Below the pieces are notes generated by a model. The model was not told the DNA's origin, did no database searches, and saw nothing but the letters and a program-made list of their open reading frames with translations. From contig NZ_CP012196.1 in NCBI RefSeq assembly GCF_001190745.1, positions 744,001 to 808,000 of the forward strand: a stretch of DNA of 64,000 bases, given 5' to 3'. The position numbers were made by a program, and so were the translations under genes. Of the stretch, positions 37,006 through 45,879 are shown one piece after another; positions within the stretch are counted from its first letter, which is position 1; each line of letters begins with the position of its first letter. Origin of the DNA: Campylobacter gracilis. GTDB lineage: Bacteria; Campylobacterota; Campylobacteria; Campylobacterales; Campylobacteraceae.

Positions 37006-38442
37006 ATGAAAAAACTAACCACTACTTCGGGTAATCCTATCGCGGATAACCAAAACTCCCTTACCGCAGGCAGCCGCGGCGGTATAATGTTGCAAGATTA
37101 TCAGTTGCTTGAAAAACTAGCTCATCAAAACAGAGAGCGTATCCCCGAGCGTGCCGTTCACGCAAAAGGTAGCGCCGCATACGGAACATTAGAGATTACG
37201 CAGGACATCTCACAATATACTAAGGCCAAAGTATTACAAAAAGGCGAGAAAACAAAGCTGCTTTTGAGATTTTCTACCGTTGCCGGTGAAGCTGGAGCGG
37301 CTGATGCTGAGCGCGACGTAAGGGGCTTTGCGATTAAATTTTACACCAAAGAGGGCAACTGGGACTTGGTCGGAAACAACACTCCCGTCTTTTTTGTAAA
37401 AGACCCGTATAAATTCCCGGATTTTATCCACACGCAAAAGCGTGATCCTCGCACACACCTCCGTTCAAATGAGGCGGCATGGGACTTTTGGAGCTTAAGC
37501 CCTGAGAGTATGCATCAAGTAACCATCCTGATGAGTGACCGCGGTATTCCGGCAAGTTACCGCCATATGCACGGATTTGGCAGCCACACCTACAGCCTTA
37601 TAAATGACAAGAACGAAAGATTTTGGGTTAAATTTCATTTCAAAACTCGCCAAGGCATTAAAAATTTAACCAACGCTCAGGCCTCACAGATCATTGCAAA
37701 AGATCGAGAGAGCAATCAACGCGACCTTTTTGAGAGTATAGAAAAGGGCGACTTTCCAAGCTGGGATTTTAAAATTCAAATAATGACTCTACAGCAGGCA
37801 AAAGAGGTCAAATTTAACCCCTTTGATCTAACCAAAACTTGGCCTCATAAGGAGTTCCCACTCATCGACGTGGGCGTCATGACGCTAAACGAAAATCCGA
37901 AAAATTATTTCAATGAGGTTGAGCAGGCTGCATTTAGCCCGTCAAATATAGTGCTTGGTATCAGCTTTAGTCCCGATAAGATGCTGCAAGCAAGGATATT
38001 TAGCTACCCCGACGCTCAAAGATATCGTATCGGTACACACTACGCGCAGCTAAATGTTAATCGTCCTGTAAGCGAGGTCAATACTTACGTCGTGGGTGGC
38101 GCGATGAATAACGGAATGTATGAGCTTGACGATAAAGCTTACTATGAGCCTAACAGCTTTGGCGGTGCCAAAGAGGATCGTGCTTTGTTAGAGTCTGATA
38201 TAAGCATAGAAGGCGCGATGCAAAGATACGATCACAGAGCCGAAGATCAGGATTATTATTCGCAACCTAGAGCGCTTTTTGAGCTAATGAGCAACGAACA
38301 AAAATCACAGCTTTTTAGTAATATCGCAGATAGCATGGAGGGTGTGAGCGAAGCGATAAAAGAGCGTGCGATAGGACATTTTGAAAAAAATTCTGCTGAC
38401 TACGCAAATGGCGTAAGAGCCGCTTTGAAAGCAAAAAATTGA
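37006..38442 (+). CDS. katA: Haem catalase KatA
   Basis: KatA breaks hydrogen peroxide into water and oxygen. The 478 aa small-subunit clade 3 catalase has the active-site region [16 protein letters not shown] (catalytic histidine at about 48), [17 protein letters not shown], the asparagine region DLVGNNTP, and the proximal haem-ligand region [14 protein letters not shown] with its tyrosine. Length and order are normal and no insert is present. It overlaps the next gene by four bases (TTGA), and its promoter has a PerR-like palindrome. Confidence 0.97.
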   Translation: MKKLTTTSGNPIADNQNSLTAGSRGGIMLQDYQLLEKLAHQNRERIPERAVHAKGSAAYGTLEITQDISQYTKAKVLQKGEKTKLLLRFSTVAGEAGAADAERDVRGFAIKFYTKEGNWDLVGNNTPVFFVKDPYKFPDFIHTQKRDPRTHLRSNEAAWDFWSLSPESMHQVTILMSDRGIPASYRHMHGFGSHTYSLINDKNERFWVKFHFKTRQGIKNLTNAQASQIIAKDRESNQRDLFESIEKGDFPSWDFKIQIMTLQQAKEVKFNPFDLTKTWPHKEFPLIDVGVMTLNENPKNYFNEVEQAAFSPSNIVLGISFSPDKMLQARIFSYPDAQRYRIGTHYAQLNVNRPVSEVNTYVVGGAMNNGMYELDDKAYYEPNSFGGAKEDRALLESDISIEGAMQRYDHRAEDQDYYSQPRALFELMSNEQKSQLFSNIADSMEGVSEAIKERAIGHFEKNSADYANGVRAALKAKN

Positions 38443-38927
38443 CGAGCTTAACGCAGGCCGAGGAGCAAAGATATGGCGAGCTTTGCGCTATAGCGCTTGA
38501 TTTCGCTAGGCGAGATGATGCTGACGAGCTGGAAAAGATGATAAAGGCGGGTCTTAGCGTAAATTTAAAATCCGCCAAAGGCGACACCCTTTTAATGCTG
38601 GCTAGCTACAATAACGCGCTAAAGACTGTAAATATGCTGCTCTCAAACGGTGCCAGAGTCGACGAGCGTAATGACCGCGGGCAAACCCCGCTCGCGGGCG
38701 CAGCCTTTAAAGGGCATTTGGAGGTAGTCGAAGCTCTCGTAGACGCCGGCGCGGACGTAGAGGCTACGAGTGGTCTTGGTATGACACCCTATGCCTTTGC
38801 CATAATGTTTGGTAGGAGTGAAACGGCAAAATTTTTACTAAGCAAGCGTAAAAAGCAGGGATTGCTACAAAAACTGGCGGTTAAATTTTTAGGAATTTTC
38901 ACCAAAAAGAGCGCGCGAGCGGTTTAA
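38439..38927 (+). CDS. Ankyrin-repeat protein, catalase partner (Cj1386-like)
   Basis: The 162 aa protein starts with TTG in the TTGA overlap with katA. It has three or four ankyrin repeats over residues 30-135 ([69 protein letters not shown]). In C. jejuni the gene after katA, Cj1386, encodes such a protein and is reported to move haem to catalase. Gene position and architecture match, so the same role is likely. It has no signal peptide, consistent with the cytoplasm. Confidence 0.9.
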   Translation: MTSLTQAEEQRYGELCAIALDFARRDDADELEKMIKAGLSVNLKSAKGDTLLMLASYNNALKTVNMLLSNGARVDERNDRGQTPLAGAAFKGHLEVVEALVDAGADVEATSGLGMTPYAFAIMFGRSETAKFLLSKRKKQGLLQKLAVKFLGIFTKKSARAV

Positions 38928-39663
38928 ATTTGATATGCCTTGATATTTGGCGGTTTAAAATTTGACGTATTTTAGGGCTCGCATAGTATTAACTTTCGGA
39001 GATTTTACTAAAAAGATGCAAGTATGATTTGAAATTTTGGCATACCATTTCTAACCTTTAAGATTTTGCTTCTCTCGCTTATCTGGTACGCAGGTATAGT
39101 GTCGTTTTGCGATATGCCAATAAATAAATACAAGCCCTCTTCGTTTATCTAATATGGTGCGCTCTTTTATTACTATAAACGGCGCGCGGTTTTGGGCTAT
39201 AATTTAACTCTCTGCCGGCTTAGGAGATAGAATTTTATATTGCTCATTCGTCTGCTTCGCTAGTTTAGCGCTATTTTGCTGCGCCTGCGCTATTTTGCTG
39301 GCGCCATCTGTCTAATTTGCATTTTTCCCTCCATCTGCTTTGCTGTGCCTCCCATTTTTTCTAAATTTAGCAGGTCTTGTTGGCTTCGCCCATGGGCTCA
39401 ATTTTTGCGATGAAGTTCGGTATGATATATTGCTATCCTTGTGGCAAGACTATAAAATTTGCTTCGAATCTTTGCAGAGTTTGTAAATTTTTAAGGTGTT
39501 TCAGCGCGCTTGGAATTTTATTGATTTTGGATCGAGCTTGTCTTGTAGCTGGATTTGGCTTAGTACTGCGGCTAAATTTTACAATTTTAGGTTCATCGAT
39601 TAAGCCTTTTATGCCGAGCCGATTATTATATGTAGCCTAATTTTGATATCTTAAGGATCGCGA
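38928..39663 (+). other. 735-base region without a supported gene
   Basis: Mostly AT-rich relics. A short direct repeat GCGCTATTTTGCTG(G)CGC appears at about 39270 and 39288. A hydrophobic 87-codon frame at 39377-39640 has no ribosome site or family resemblance and I leave it out. Confidence 0.5.
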
Positions 39664-40074
39664 CTATAAGTTTTTAAATTCCATCTCCAGCTGCTTGCGC
39701 CAGTATTGCAGCGAGCGCTCTGCGCCCGCGGCGTATTTTTCGATAAGCGCGTCCGTTTTATTTAGAAACTCAAATAGCTTGCCCTCCCACACGGCGGGGT
39801 TTAGGTTGCTTTGATGCATCGTTTTGATATAGACTAGCTCCTTACTAAGAGCCTCAAGCTCGTCTAGATAGCTCTCGCGAGCCCCCTCGTCGTGTAATTC
39901 CAGACGCTTTAAATCTCGCAGTTTGTCCTCTAAAATATCGCAAAATTTCATATATCTTTGCGAGCTAAGCTCGGGGTCTGCGGCGTCTGCACGCGCGGAA
40001 GCCTTTTGGACCTGAAAATACACGAGCGCGCCCACCGCAAGGGCGACTGCGAACATCAAAGCGAAATTAGCCAT
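39664..40074 (-). CDS. Membrane-anchored coiled-coil protein of unknown function
   Basis: The 136 aa protein has one N-terminal helix (ALMFAVALAVGALVYFQV) followed by a charged, helical region with heptad-like spacing (CDILEDKLRDLKRLELHDE, EALSKELVYI). It probably faces the cytoplasm or periplasm as a small tethered coil. Its start overlaps the rarD stop by eight bases on the same strand, so they form one transcript. I think it is a conserved Campylobacter hypothetical, but no function is known to me. Confidence 0.75.
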   Translation of the reverse strand: MANFALMFAVALAVGALVYFQVQKASARADAADPELSSQRYMKFCDILEDKLRDLKRLELHDEGARESYLDELEALSKELVYIKTMHQSNLNPAVWEGKLFEFLNKTDALIEKYAAGAERSLQYWRKQLEMEFKNL

Positions 40075-40939
40075 TTTTTCTCCTTAAGCCGTCCAAGCCC
40101 ACGACCGCGAGCCCGAACCAAATTAGCGAAAAGCTCAAAATTTTATAAGTTTCAAGCTCCTCGCCGTAGATAAATACCGCGATCAGCATACTCATGCTGG
40201 GGCTGATGTATTGCATAAAGCCGATCGTAGATAGCGGCAGATACTGCGTGCTTACGGCGAAGGTAAGCAGCGGCAAAATCGTAATTAGCCCGCTTGCAAA
40301 CAGCAGCGCGCCGCTTGCGCTAAAGCCGAATGCGCCGTTTCCTTTTAACGCGCAGTAGATCAGAAACGCAAGCGCGGGCAGCAGCATTAGCGTCGTCTCG
40401 CAAAACAGCCCCTCAAAGCTAGGCACTTTTACCTTCTTGCGTATGAGCCCGTAAAATGCAAAGCTAAGCGGCAGCACGAGCGAGATTATCGGAAGCCTGC
40501 CTAGCGCGTAAATTTGCACTCCGATAGCTGCAAAGGCTAGCAGCAGGGAAAGCTTAGCCGCCGTACTTAGCCGCTCGCGTAGAAACAAAGCGCCCAAAAG
40601 CACCGAAAATAGCGGATTTATAAAATATCCGAGGCTGGTGGCTAAAATTTGATCGGAATTTACCGCGTAGATATAAATGCCCCAGTTCGTGCTGATAAGT
40701 AGCCCCGTACAAAGCAGCGTGAGAGCGATTTTAGGGGTGCTAAGAAGCCGCGCGACGTTTTTTAAGCGGTGCGTAAAGCAGAGAAAAACGAGCAGCAGCA
40801 GGAAGGACCAAACGACGCGATGCGCTAAAATTTGCACCGCGTCCACGTCCTTTATGAGCTTGAAAAATATCGGGAAAACGCCCCACATAAAAAAGGTCGC
40901 AAATGCAAGCATTAGCCCTTTAGTGCGGTTTTCTTCCAT
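40067..40939 (-). CDS. rarD: EamA/RarD-family transporter
   Basis: The 290 aa protein is ten hydrophobic helices arranged as two EamA halves, and it matches the RarD branch in its start (KGLMLAFATFFMWGVFPIFFK) and in HRVVWSFLLLL and NWGIYIYAVNS. RarD relatives are presumed drug/metabolite exporters; the substrate is unknown. It lies 105 bases from the divergent DAHP synthase and is followed, with overlap, by the small coiled-coil gene. Confidence 0.92.
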   Translation of the reverse strand: MEENRTKGLMLAFATFFMWGVFPIFFKLIKDVDAVQILAHRVVWSFLLLLVFLCFTHRLKNVARLLSTPKIALTLLCTGLLISTNWGIYIYAVNSDQILATSLGYFINPLFSVLLGALFLRERLSTAAKLSLLLAFAAIGVQIYALGRLPIISLVLPLSFAFYGLIRKKVKVPSFEGLFCETTLMLLPALAFLIYCALKGNGAFGFSASGALLFASGLITILPLLTFAVSTQYLPLSTIGFMQYISPSMSMLIAVFIYGEELETYKILSFSLIWFGLAVVGLDGLRRKNG

Positions 40940-41007
40940 AAAATTCCTTCCAAATTGCCTAAAGGCGCTATTTTAAGATTTTTTGGGTTAATAAAAGCTT
41001 ATTTGGG

Positions 41008-41013
41008 TATAAT
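41008..41013 (+). promoter_or_regulatory. Promoter -10 element of the DAHP synthase gene
   Basis: TATAAT lies 31 bases before the ATG at 41044. Confidence 0.6.
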
Positions 41014-41043
41014 CGCAAGATTTAGGAAATTTAAGGAGTGGAT

Positions 41044-42387
41044 ATGAGTTGGAGTAGGACGTCGTGGAAAGATTATAAAATTTTACAGCAGCCGATTTAT
41101 CAGGATGAAAGTGCGGTGCAGGCCGCTAAAGAGCGCCTTTACAAGCTGCCGCCGTTAATTTTTGCGGGCGAGGTTCGCAACCTAAAAGCCGAGCTTGCGC
41201 GCGCCAGCGAAGGCAAGTCGTTTTTGCTTCAAGGCGGTGATTGCGCGGAGAGTTTTAATGATTTTAGCGCGAATAATATCCGCGATATGTTTAAGGTAAT
41301 GCTTCAGATGGCGATCATTCTTACCTTCGCAGCGGGGCGCCCCGTCGTGAAGGTAGGTCGTATCGCAGGACAGTTCGCAAAGCCGCGCAGCAGCGACTTT
41401 GAAGAAGTTGGCGGCGTGAGTTTGCCTAGCTATCGCGGTGACATAATCAACGGCTTTGAGTTTAACGAAGCGGCGCGTAAGCCGGATCCTGCTCGCATGA
41501 TCGAGGCGTATCATCAAAGCGCTTCGACGCTGAATCTGCTGCGCGCCTTTTCTCGCGGCGGTCTTGCGAACCTGCACGAGGTGCATAAGTGGAATTTGGG
41601 CTTTTTGAAAAGGGGCGAGCTGGAGGCTAAATTTAACGAGCTGAGCGATGAAATTTCGCGCACGCTTAAATTTATGGAGGCGTGCGGACTGAGCGCCGCA
41701 AATTCCCCGAGCCTTGCCGAGACGGTGCTTTACACCTCGCACGAGGCGCTGCTGCTACACTATGAGGAGTGCCTGACGCGCATCGACAGCACCAGCGGCG
41801 ATTGGTACGACTGCTCGGCGCACATGCTTTGGATCGGCGAGCGCACGCGCGGCGCAGACGATGCGCACGTGCATTTTTTAAGCGGTATCAAAAACCCTCT
41901 CGGCGTCAAGATCGGCCCGAGCGGCACCGCGGATGAAATTTTGCGCCTTTGCGACAAACTCAATCCGCAAAACGAAGCAGGCAGGCTAAACGTCATCATC
42001 CGCATGGGCGCGGATAAGATCGGCGCGCGGCTGCCGCAAATTTTACGCGAGCTAAAGCGCGAGGGTAGAGCGATCCTATACAGCATCGATCCGATGCACG
42101 GCAACACCGTCAAGGCCGCGAACGGCTACAAAACGCGCGAATTTTCTAAAATTTTAAGCGAGGTTCAGAGCTTTTTCGAGATCCACGCCGCGGAGGGCAC
42201 GCACGCGGGCGGCATCCATCTTGAGATGACCGGTCAAAACGTCACCGAGTGCACGGGCGGCTCGTTTAACGTAACGCAAGAGACGCTAAAGCAGCGCTAC
42301 GAAACGCAGTGCGATCCGCGCCTAAATGCAGATCAGGCGCTAGAGCTTGCGTTTTTGCTCGCCGATAATCTAAAAAAGGCGGAATAA
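41044..42387 (+). CDS. aroF: Class II 3-deoxy-7-phosphoheptulonate synthase
   Basis: This enzyme joins phosphoenolpyruvate and erythrose 4-phosphate as the first step of aromatic synthesis. I start at the ATG 41044 ([11 protein letters not shown]) because AAGGAG lies just upstream and overlaps a GTG at 41038. Class II motifs include [47 protein letters not shown] and DPMHGNT, with [17 protein letters not shown] for metal binding. Length is 447 aa. A hairpin sits across the stop. Confidence 0.95.
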   Translation: MSWSRTSWKDYKILQQPIYQDESAVQAAKERLYKLPPLIFAGEVRNLKAELARASEGKSFLLQGGDCAESFNDFSANNIRDMFKVMLQMAIILTFAAGRPVVKVGRIAGQFAKPRSSDFEEVGGVSLPSYRGDIINGFEFNEAARKPDPARMIEAYHQSASTLNLLRAFSRGGLANLHEVHKWNLGFLKRGELEAKFNELSDEISRTLKFMEACGLSAANSPSLAETVLYTSHEALLLHYEECLTRIDSTSGDWYDCSAHMLWIGERTRGADDAHVHFLSGIKNPLGVKIGPSGTADEILRLCDKLNPQNEAGRLNVIIRMGADKIGARLPQILRELKREGRAILYSIDPMHGNTVKAANGYKTREFSKILSEVQSFFEIHAAEGTHAGGIHLEMTGQNVTECTGGSFNVTQETLKQRYETQCDPRLNADQALELAFLLADNLKKAE

Positions 42388-42396
42388 TCCGCCTTT
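42375..42396 (+). terminator. Terminator overlapping the DAHP synthase stop
   Basis: AAAGGCGGA and TCCGCCTTT pair around ATAA, with the stop codon in the loop and stem. There are poly-A residues before and T residues after the stem. Confidence 0.75.
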
Positions 42397-42876
42397 ATCG
42401 CGCTAAAATTTGGTCGCGGCTTGGAATTTTTCGTAGTTTGGGGCGTTTTGACGTAAGCTAGCGCTACGACCGCGCTTTGCGCTTGAAATTTAATCATATC
42501 TTGGCGCGGGCGATTAAATTTACGCGGCTTTAATCTAAAATTTATATGTAGCAATCACAAAAAATTCCGTAAAATTTTATCGTAGCGGAAAGGCGGCGCC
42601 ACTAGGTTCTACGAGGAATTTTAATCGTAGCGCTAGAATATGCGACGTCGCGGCAAAGCGTAGAATTTCGCCTGAATCTGTAATGCTTTGTTTGATTTTA
42701 TTTTAGTTTTGTGGAGCGGTTTGAAATTTCAAAAATTTTACTGTCGCGGAATTTGGAAATTTAATTTTAAGCCTATTAGTAGAAAAAACTATTGCGGCTG
42801 ATTTAAGAGTTTTGCAAAGTCAAATTCATTAAGCCATTTTGATTTCGCTCTTCATATCTACTATTTTTGACATAGA
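42388..42876 (+). other. Intergenic region between DAHP synthase and the 329-aa gene
   Basis: No gene is supported. Words such as AAATTT, GAATTTT and AAAATTCCG are frequent. The convergent gene's 3' end is on the right. Confidence 0.5.
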
Positions 42877-43866
42877 TTACTCCTTAAATTTGATTTTATT
42901 GAGTTTCATATATTCTTCAAAATAGTCCCAAGGACCATGATATAGCGTTTCAAGTCCGTTCCCGCAGTTATCTACGCGTATCCTTATCTCGCCATAATTA
43001 TTGCTTGTCCATGTTTTTGTCGTATTATCTTCTAGTAATGTAGTACCGCGATAAGTAAGTTTATTTAGATCCCTTTTTCCCGTTTCAATTGAATCGATAT
43101 CTTCACAAAAACTATCAAAATTCCTATTTTTTAACATTGCCATCAGCGAGCCTGTTGTTCCACTATACTTTATAATGTACACGATCTTATCGCTTTCTCC
43201 TCGAATTTTATCAGAGGCAGTGAAATTCTTATCGGATTTAAATACTGCAATAGAGTTATATTGAAAAAATTTTAATATCCAATCCGATTCTTGATGCGTT
43301 TTTTCATCGTGATACTTTCTCTTGTAATAAACCGAATAATTAAGTTCTCCTTTATCATTAAAAAGCTTGTTATCCTCCCATGGATATACCACGTCTTCAT
43401 CATCTATAGCTTTTAGTATGGATTTATCTATCTGCGTGACTTGTTTCCCGTCTTTACAAATTTGTCTGCCGATAGACAATAGATTTTCTAAATTTAATTC
43501 TTTAGATACTTTCCAAAATTCACACTTATCATCGGGGCGCTTGTCGCCGTTACACTTACGATAAATTTCCCACCAGTCGATATCAAAGTCTAAATCCTTC
43601 GGCCTACTGTCTCTTAAAAAGATTTCATAAAAAGGGTAATTGCTCTTTGCATGCTCATTTTTCAAATACTGCTTAAACGCTATCTCTTTTAATTCATTAT
43701 CCGATAAGATGCCAAAATGCAGAGGATTGGTGCAAACTCCGGCGTAGTTTAAACCCATATTTATAGGCATATAAGGGATAAAAGTCAAAATGCAGATGAT
43801 AAAAATCGCAGAGATTATATAATGGCGCTTTATAAATTTTAGAAAATTAATAAGATATTTTTTCAA
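42877..43866 (-). CDS. Membrane-anchored protein of unknown function (329 aa)
   Basis: One N-terminal helix (YIISAIFIICILTFIPYMPI) is followed by a large hydrophilic domain, probably periplasmic. It has several cysteines (CTNPLHF, RKCNGDKRPDDKC, RQICKDG, DNCGNGLE) and many Asp/Lys/Trp residues. It is AT-rich relative to aroF and acpS around it. The start is 22 bases before acpS in the same direction, on the minus strand, but codon bias suggests a separate history. I recognise no family. Confidence 0.75.
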   Translation of the reverse strand: MKKYLINFLKFIKRHYIISAIFIICILTFIPYMPINMGLNYAGVCTNPLHFGILSDNELKEIAFKQYLKNEHAKSNYPFYEIFLRDSRPKDLDFDIDWWEIYRKCNGDKRPDDKCEFWKVSKELNLENLLSIGRQICKDGKQVTQIDKSILKAIDDEDVVYPWEDNKLFNDKGELNYSVYYKRKYHDEKTHQESDWILKFFQYNSIAVFKSDKNFTASDKIRGESDKIVYIIKYSGTTGSLMAMLKNRNFDSFCEDIDSIETGKRDLNKLTYRGTTLLEDNTTKTWTSNNYGEIRIRVDNCGNGLETLYHGPWDYFEEYMKLNKIKFKE

Positions 43867-43888
43867 AATTCGTCCTCTTATATATTCG

Positions 43889-44254
43889 TTATTTCGTTAG
43901 TTTTATATCGAGTGCGACTACCGCGATTGCGACGTTTGCGTCGTGCGTGATACTAAGGCTTGCAGATTTGATATGAAATTTTTTGCGGATTTTTTTGCGG
44001 ATTTTTAAATGCGGCGCGCCCAGGGCGTCTTTGTAAATTTTAGCGTCTTTAAAGCCGAATTCTGCGCCGATGCCGGTGCCTAGCGCCTTGCTAAGCGCCT
44101 CTTTAGCGGCATAGATGCCCGCGATACTTTCGTCGCGCAGCGCGGATGAGCGCTCGGATTTTTTCAAAATGCGCTTTAGAAATTTCGCGCCGTATTTTGT
44201 GCGCAGCGCCGAGATCCTGCGCACCGCGGTTATGTCCGTGCCGATCTTTATCAC
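43889..44254 (-). CDS. acpS: Holo-[acyl-carrier-protein] synthase
   Basis: AcpS moves phosphopantetheine from CoA to the serine of acyl carrier protein. The 121 aa protein begins with MIKIGTDITAVRRI, carrying the metal-binding Asp, and has YAAKEALSKALGTGIG with the catalytic Glu/Lys, then SITHDANVAIAVV. It is in a run with the cyclophilin and yebC genes, all on the minus strand and separated by only a few dozen bases at most. Confidence 0.95.
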   Translation of the reverse strand: MIKIGTDITAVRRISALRTKYGAKFLKRILKKSERSSALRDESIAGIYAAKEALSKALGTGIGAEFGFKDAKIYKDALGAPHLKIRKKIRKKFHIKSASLSITHDANVAIAVVALDIKLTK

Positions 44255-44288
44255 GGTCTGGCGCCCCGCGGTTTAAATTTAATCACGA

Positions 44289-44777
44289 TTATAGGCTCTC
44301 TTTAATCTCGATGTCGATGATCTTATCGCCCTGTCTGATCGCGTCTAAAACCGCCAGGCTAGGCTGATCCACGATTTGTCCGAATACCGTGTGCACGCCG
44401 TCTAGGTGCGACTGCGCGCTGTGGCAGACGAAAAACTGGCTGCCGCCCGTATCGCGCCCCGCGTGCGCCATCGATAGCGCGCCGCGCACATGCTTGTGCT
44501 TTTGGCGGTCGCATTCGCACTTTATACGCCAGCCAGGACCTCCCGTGCCGGTGCCGCGCGGGCAGCCGCCTTGGATTACGAAATTTGGAATTACGCGGTG
44601 AAAATTTAGCCCCTTGTAAAACCCGCTGCGCGCGAGGCTAGCAAAATTCGTAACCGTTTGCGGGGCTTCGTCACCGAAAAGCTCCAGCTTCATATCGCCC
44701 TTTTCGGTTTTTATCACGGCGTATTTATCGCGCGCCAAAGCCGCTGCGTCGATGTCGTAAATTTTTAAGCTTTCCAT
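44289..44777 (-). CDS. Cyclophilin-type peptidyl-prolyl isomerase
   Basis: The 162 aa protein has no signal peptide, so it is cytoplasmic like PpiB. Cyclophilin motifs are [37 protein letters not shown] and [11 protein letters not shown]. It speeds up proline isomerisation in folding proteins. The gene lies eight bases downstream of yebC and 34 before acpS. The three probably share a transcript. Confidence 0.95.
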   Translation of the reverse strand: MESLKIYDIDAAALARDKYAVIKTEKGDMKLELFGDEAPQTVTNFASLARSGFYKGLNFHRVIPNFVIQGGCPRGTGTGGPGWRIKCECDRQKHKHVRGALSMAHAGRDTGGSQFFVCHSAQSHLDGVHTVFGQIVDQPSLAVLDAIRQGDKIIDIEIKESL

Positions 44778-44785
44778 TTTTTCTC

Positions 44786-45520
44786 CTATGCGATATTGGT
44801 GTAAACTGCCTGCACGTCGTCGTCATCCTCTAGCCGCTCGAGCAGCGCGTCTATGTCGCTAAGCTGCTCCTCGCTAAATTCGTGCTTTTCGTTAGCGACG
44901 AATTTTAAGCTTGCGCTGATGATCTCAAGCCCTATCTTTTCGATACCTTCGTTTAGAGTGCCGAAGCTTTCGTATTCGCCGTAGATTAGAAGTGTCTTTT
45001 CGAGCTCGCCTTTATCGTTTTCAAACTCGTTGATCTCAAGCTCGCTAAGACCGAAGTCGATGAGCTCAAGCTCCAGCTCCTCAATGTCGCGGCTCGGCAG
45101 CTTGGTCTCAAAAACGGCCTTGTGCGAAAACATAAATTTCAAACTGCCGCTCGGTAAAAACTCGCCCTTGGCTTTATTTAAAATCGACTTGACATTCGCG
45201 ACGGTGCGGGTCGGGTTATCGGTGGCGCATTCGATTATGAGAAGTGCGCCGTGGGGCGCCTTGCCGTCGTAAAAGATCGTTTTGATATCGGCGCTATCTT
45301 TGCCGCTTGCGCGCTTGATAGCCGCGTCAATGTTGTCTTTGGGCATATTTTGCGCCTTTGCCGTGGCGATCGCGGCGCGCAGCTTGGAGTTCATCAGCGG
45401 ATCTTCGCCGCCCTCTTTCGCAGCCATCGTTATGGCCTTGCCCAGTTTTGGAAAAAGTTTGCTCATCTTCCCCCATCTAGCTTCTTTTGAAGCGCGTCTG
45501 TATTCAAAAGCTCGTCCCAT
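44786..45520 (-). CDS. yebC: YebC/PmpR-family protein
   Basis: The 244 aa protein begins [23 protein letters not shown] and includes the family segments [13 protein letters not shown] and GPHGALLI-like [19 protein letters not shown]. YebC proteins were annotated as transcriptional regulators and are now linked to relieving ribosome stalling at proline runs, which fits a genome with a Pro-rich TonB. First gene of the minus-strand run. The intergenic space to divergent copZ is 132 bases. Confidence 0.93.
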   Translation of the reverse strand: MGRAFEYRRASKEARWGKMSKLFPKLGKAITMAAKEGGEDPLMNSKLRAAIATAKAQNMPKDNIDAAIKRASGKDSADIKTIFYDGKAPHGALLIIECATDNPTRTVANVKSILNKAKGEFLPSGSLKFMFSHKAVFETKLPSRDIEELELELIDFGLSELEINEFENDKGELEKTLLIYGEYESFGTLNEGIEKIGLEIISASLKFVANEKHEFSEEQLSDIDALLERLEDDDDVQAVYTNIA

Positions 45521-45652
45521 AAAATTCCTTAAAACTTAAATTTAAAACGGGTGATTATAACGAAAAACCCTTAAATTTCAGGAGCGGGCGTTAAAATAAA
45601 ATTTATTAAAAAGTAGTATAAGTTTTGAAATTTTAATCCAAAGGAGAGGCTC

Positions 45653-45868
45653 ATGGCTTTGAAACAAAGCGTAAAATTTAAGGCGCAAAATATACACTGC
45701 GAAAACTGCGCGAGGACGATCAAAAACGCGCTTAAGGATGATTTTGGCGAGATCGAGGTGGACGTAGCAAGCGGAGTGGTGAGTTTAAGCTTAGATCCGC
45801 GCGACGAGGCTAAATTTAAAGAGGAGATGGACGATTTGGGCTTTAGCGTCGCAGAAAAGCTAGCCTAA
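45653..45868 (+). CDS. copZ: Copper chaperone of the CopZ/HMA type
   Basis: The 71 aa protein is a single heavy-metal-associated domain, FKAQNIHCENCARTI, with the CxxC metal-binding loop. It should carry Cu(I) to the ATPase whose gene starts 11 bases later. AAAGGAGAGG is a strong ribosome site before the ATG. A copZ-copA pair is common in Campylobacter for copper export. Confidence 0.92.
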   Translation: MALKQSVKFKAQNIHCENCARTIKNALKDDFGEIEVDVASGVVSLSLDPRDEAKFKEEMDDLGFSVAEKLA

Positions 45869-45879
45869 AAACTAACGCA

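Noticed and set aside
39377-39640. Hydrophobic frame of 87 codons
   Set aside because: No leader, no ribosome site, and it lies in a relic-rich region; not supported.
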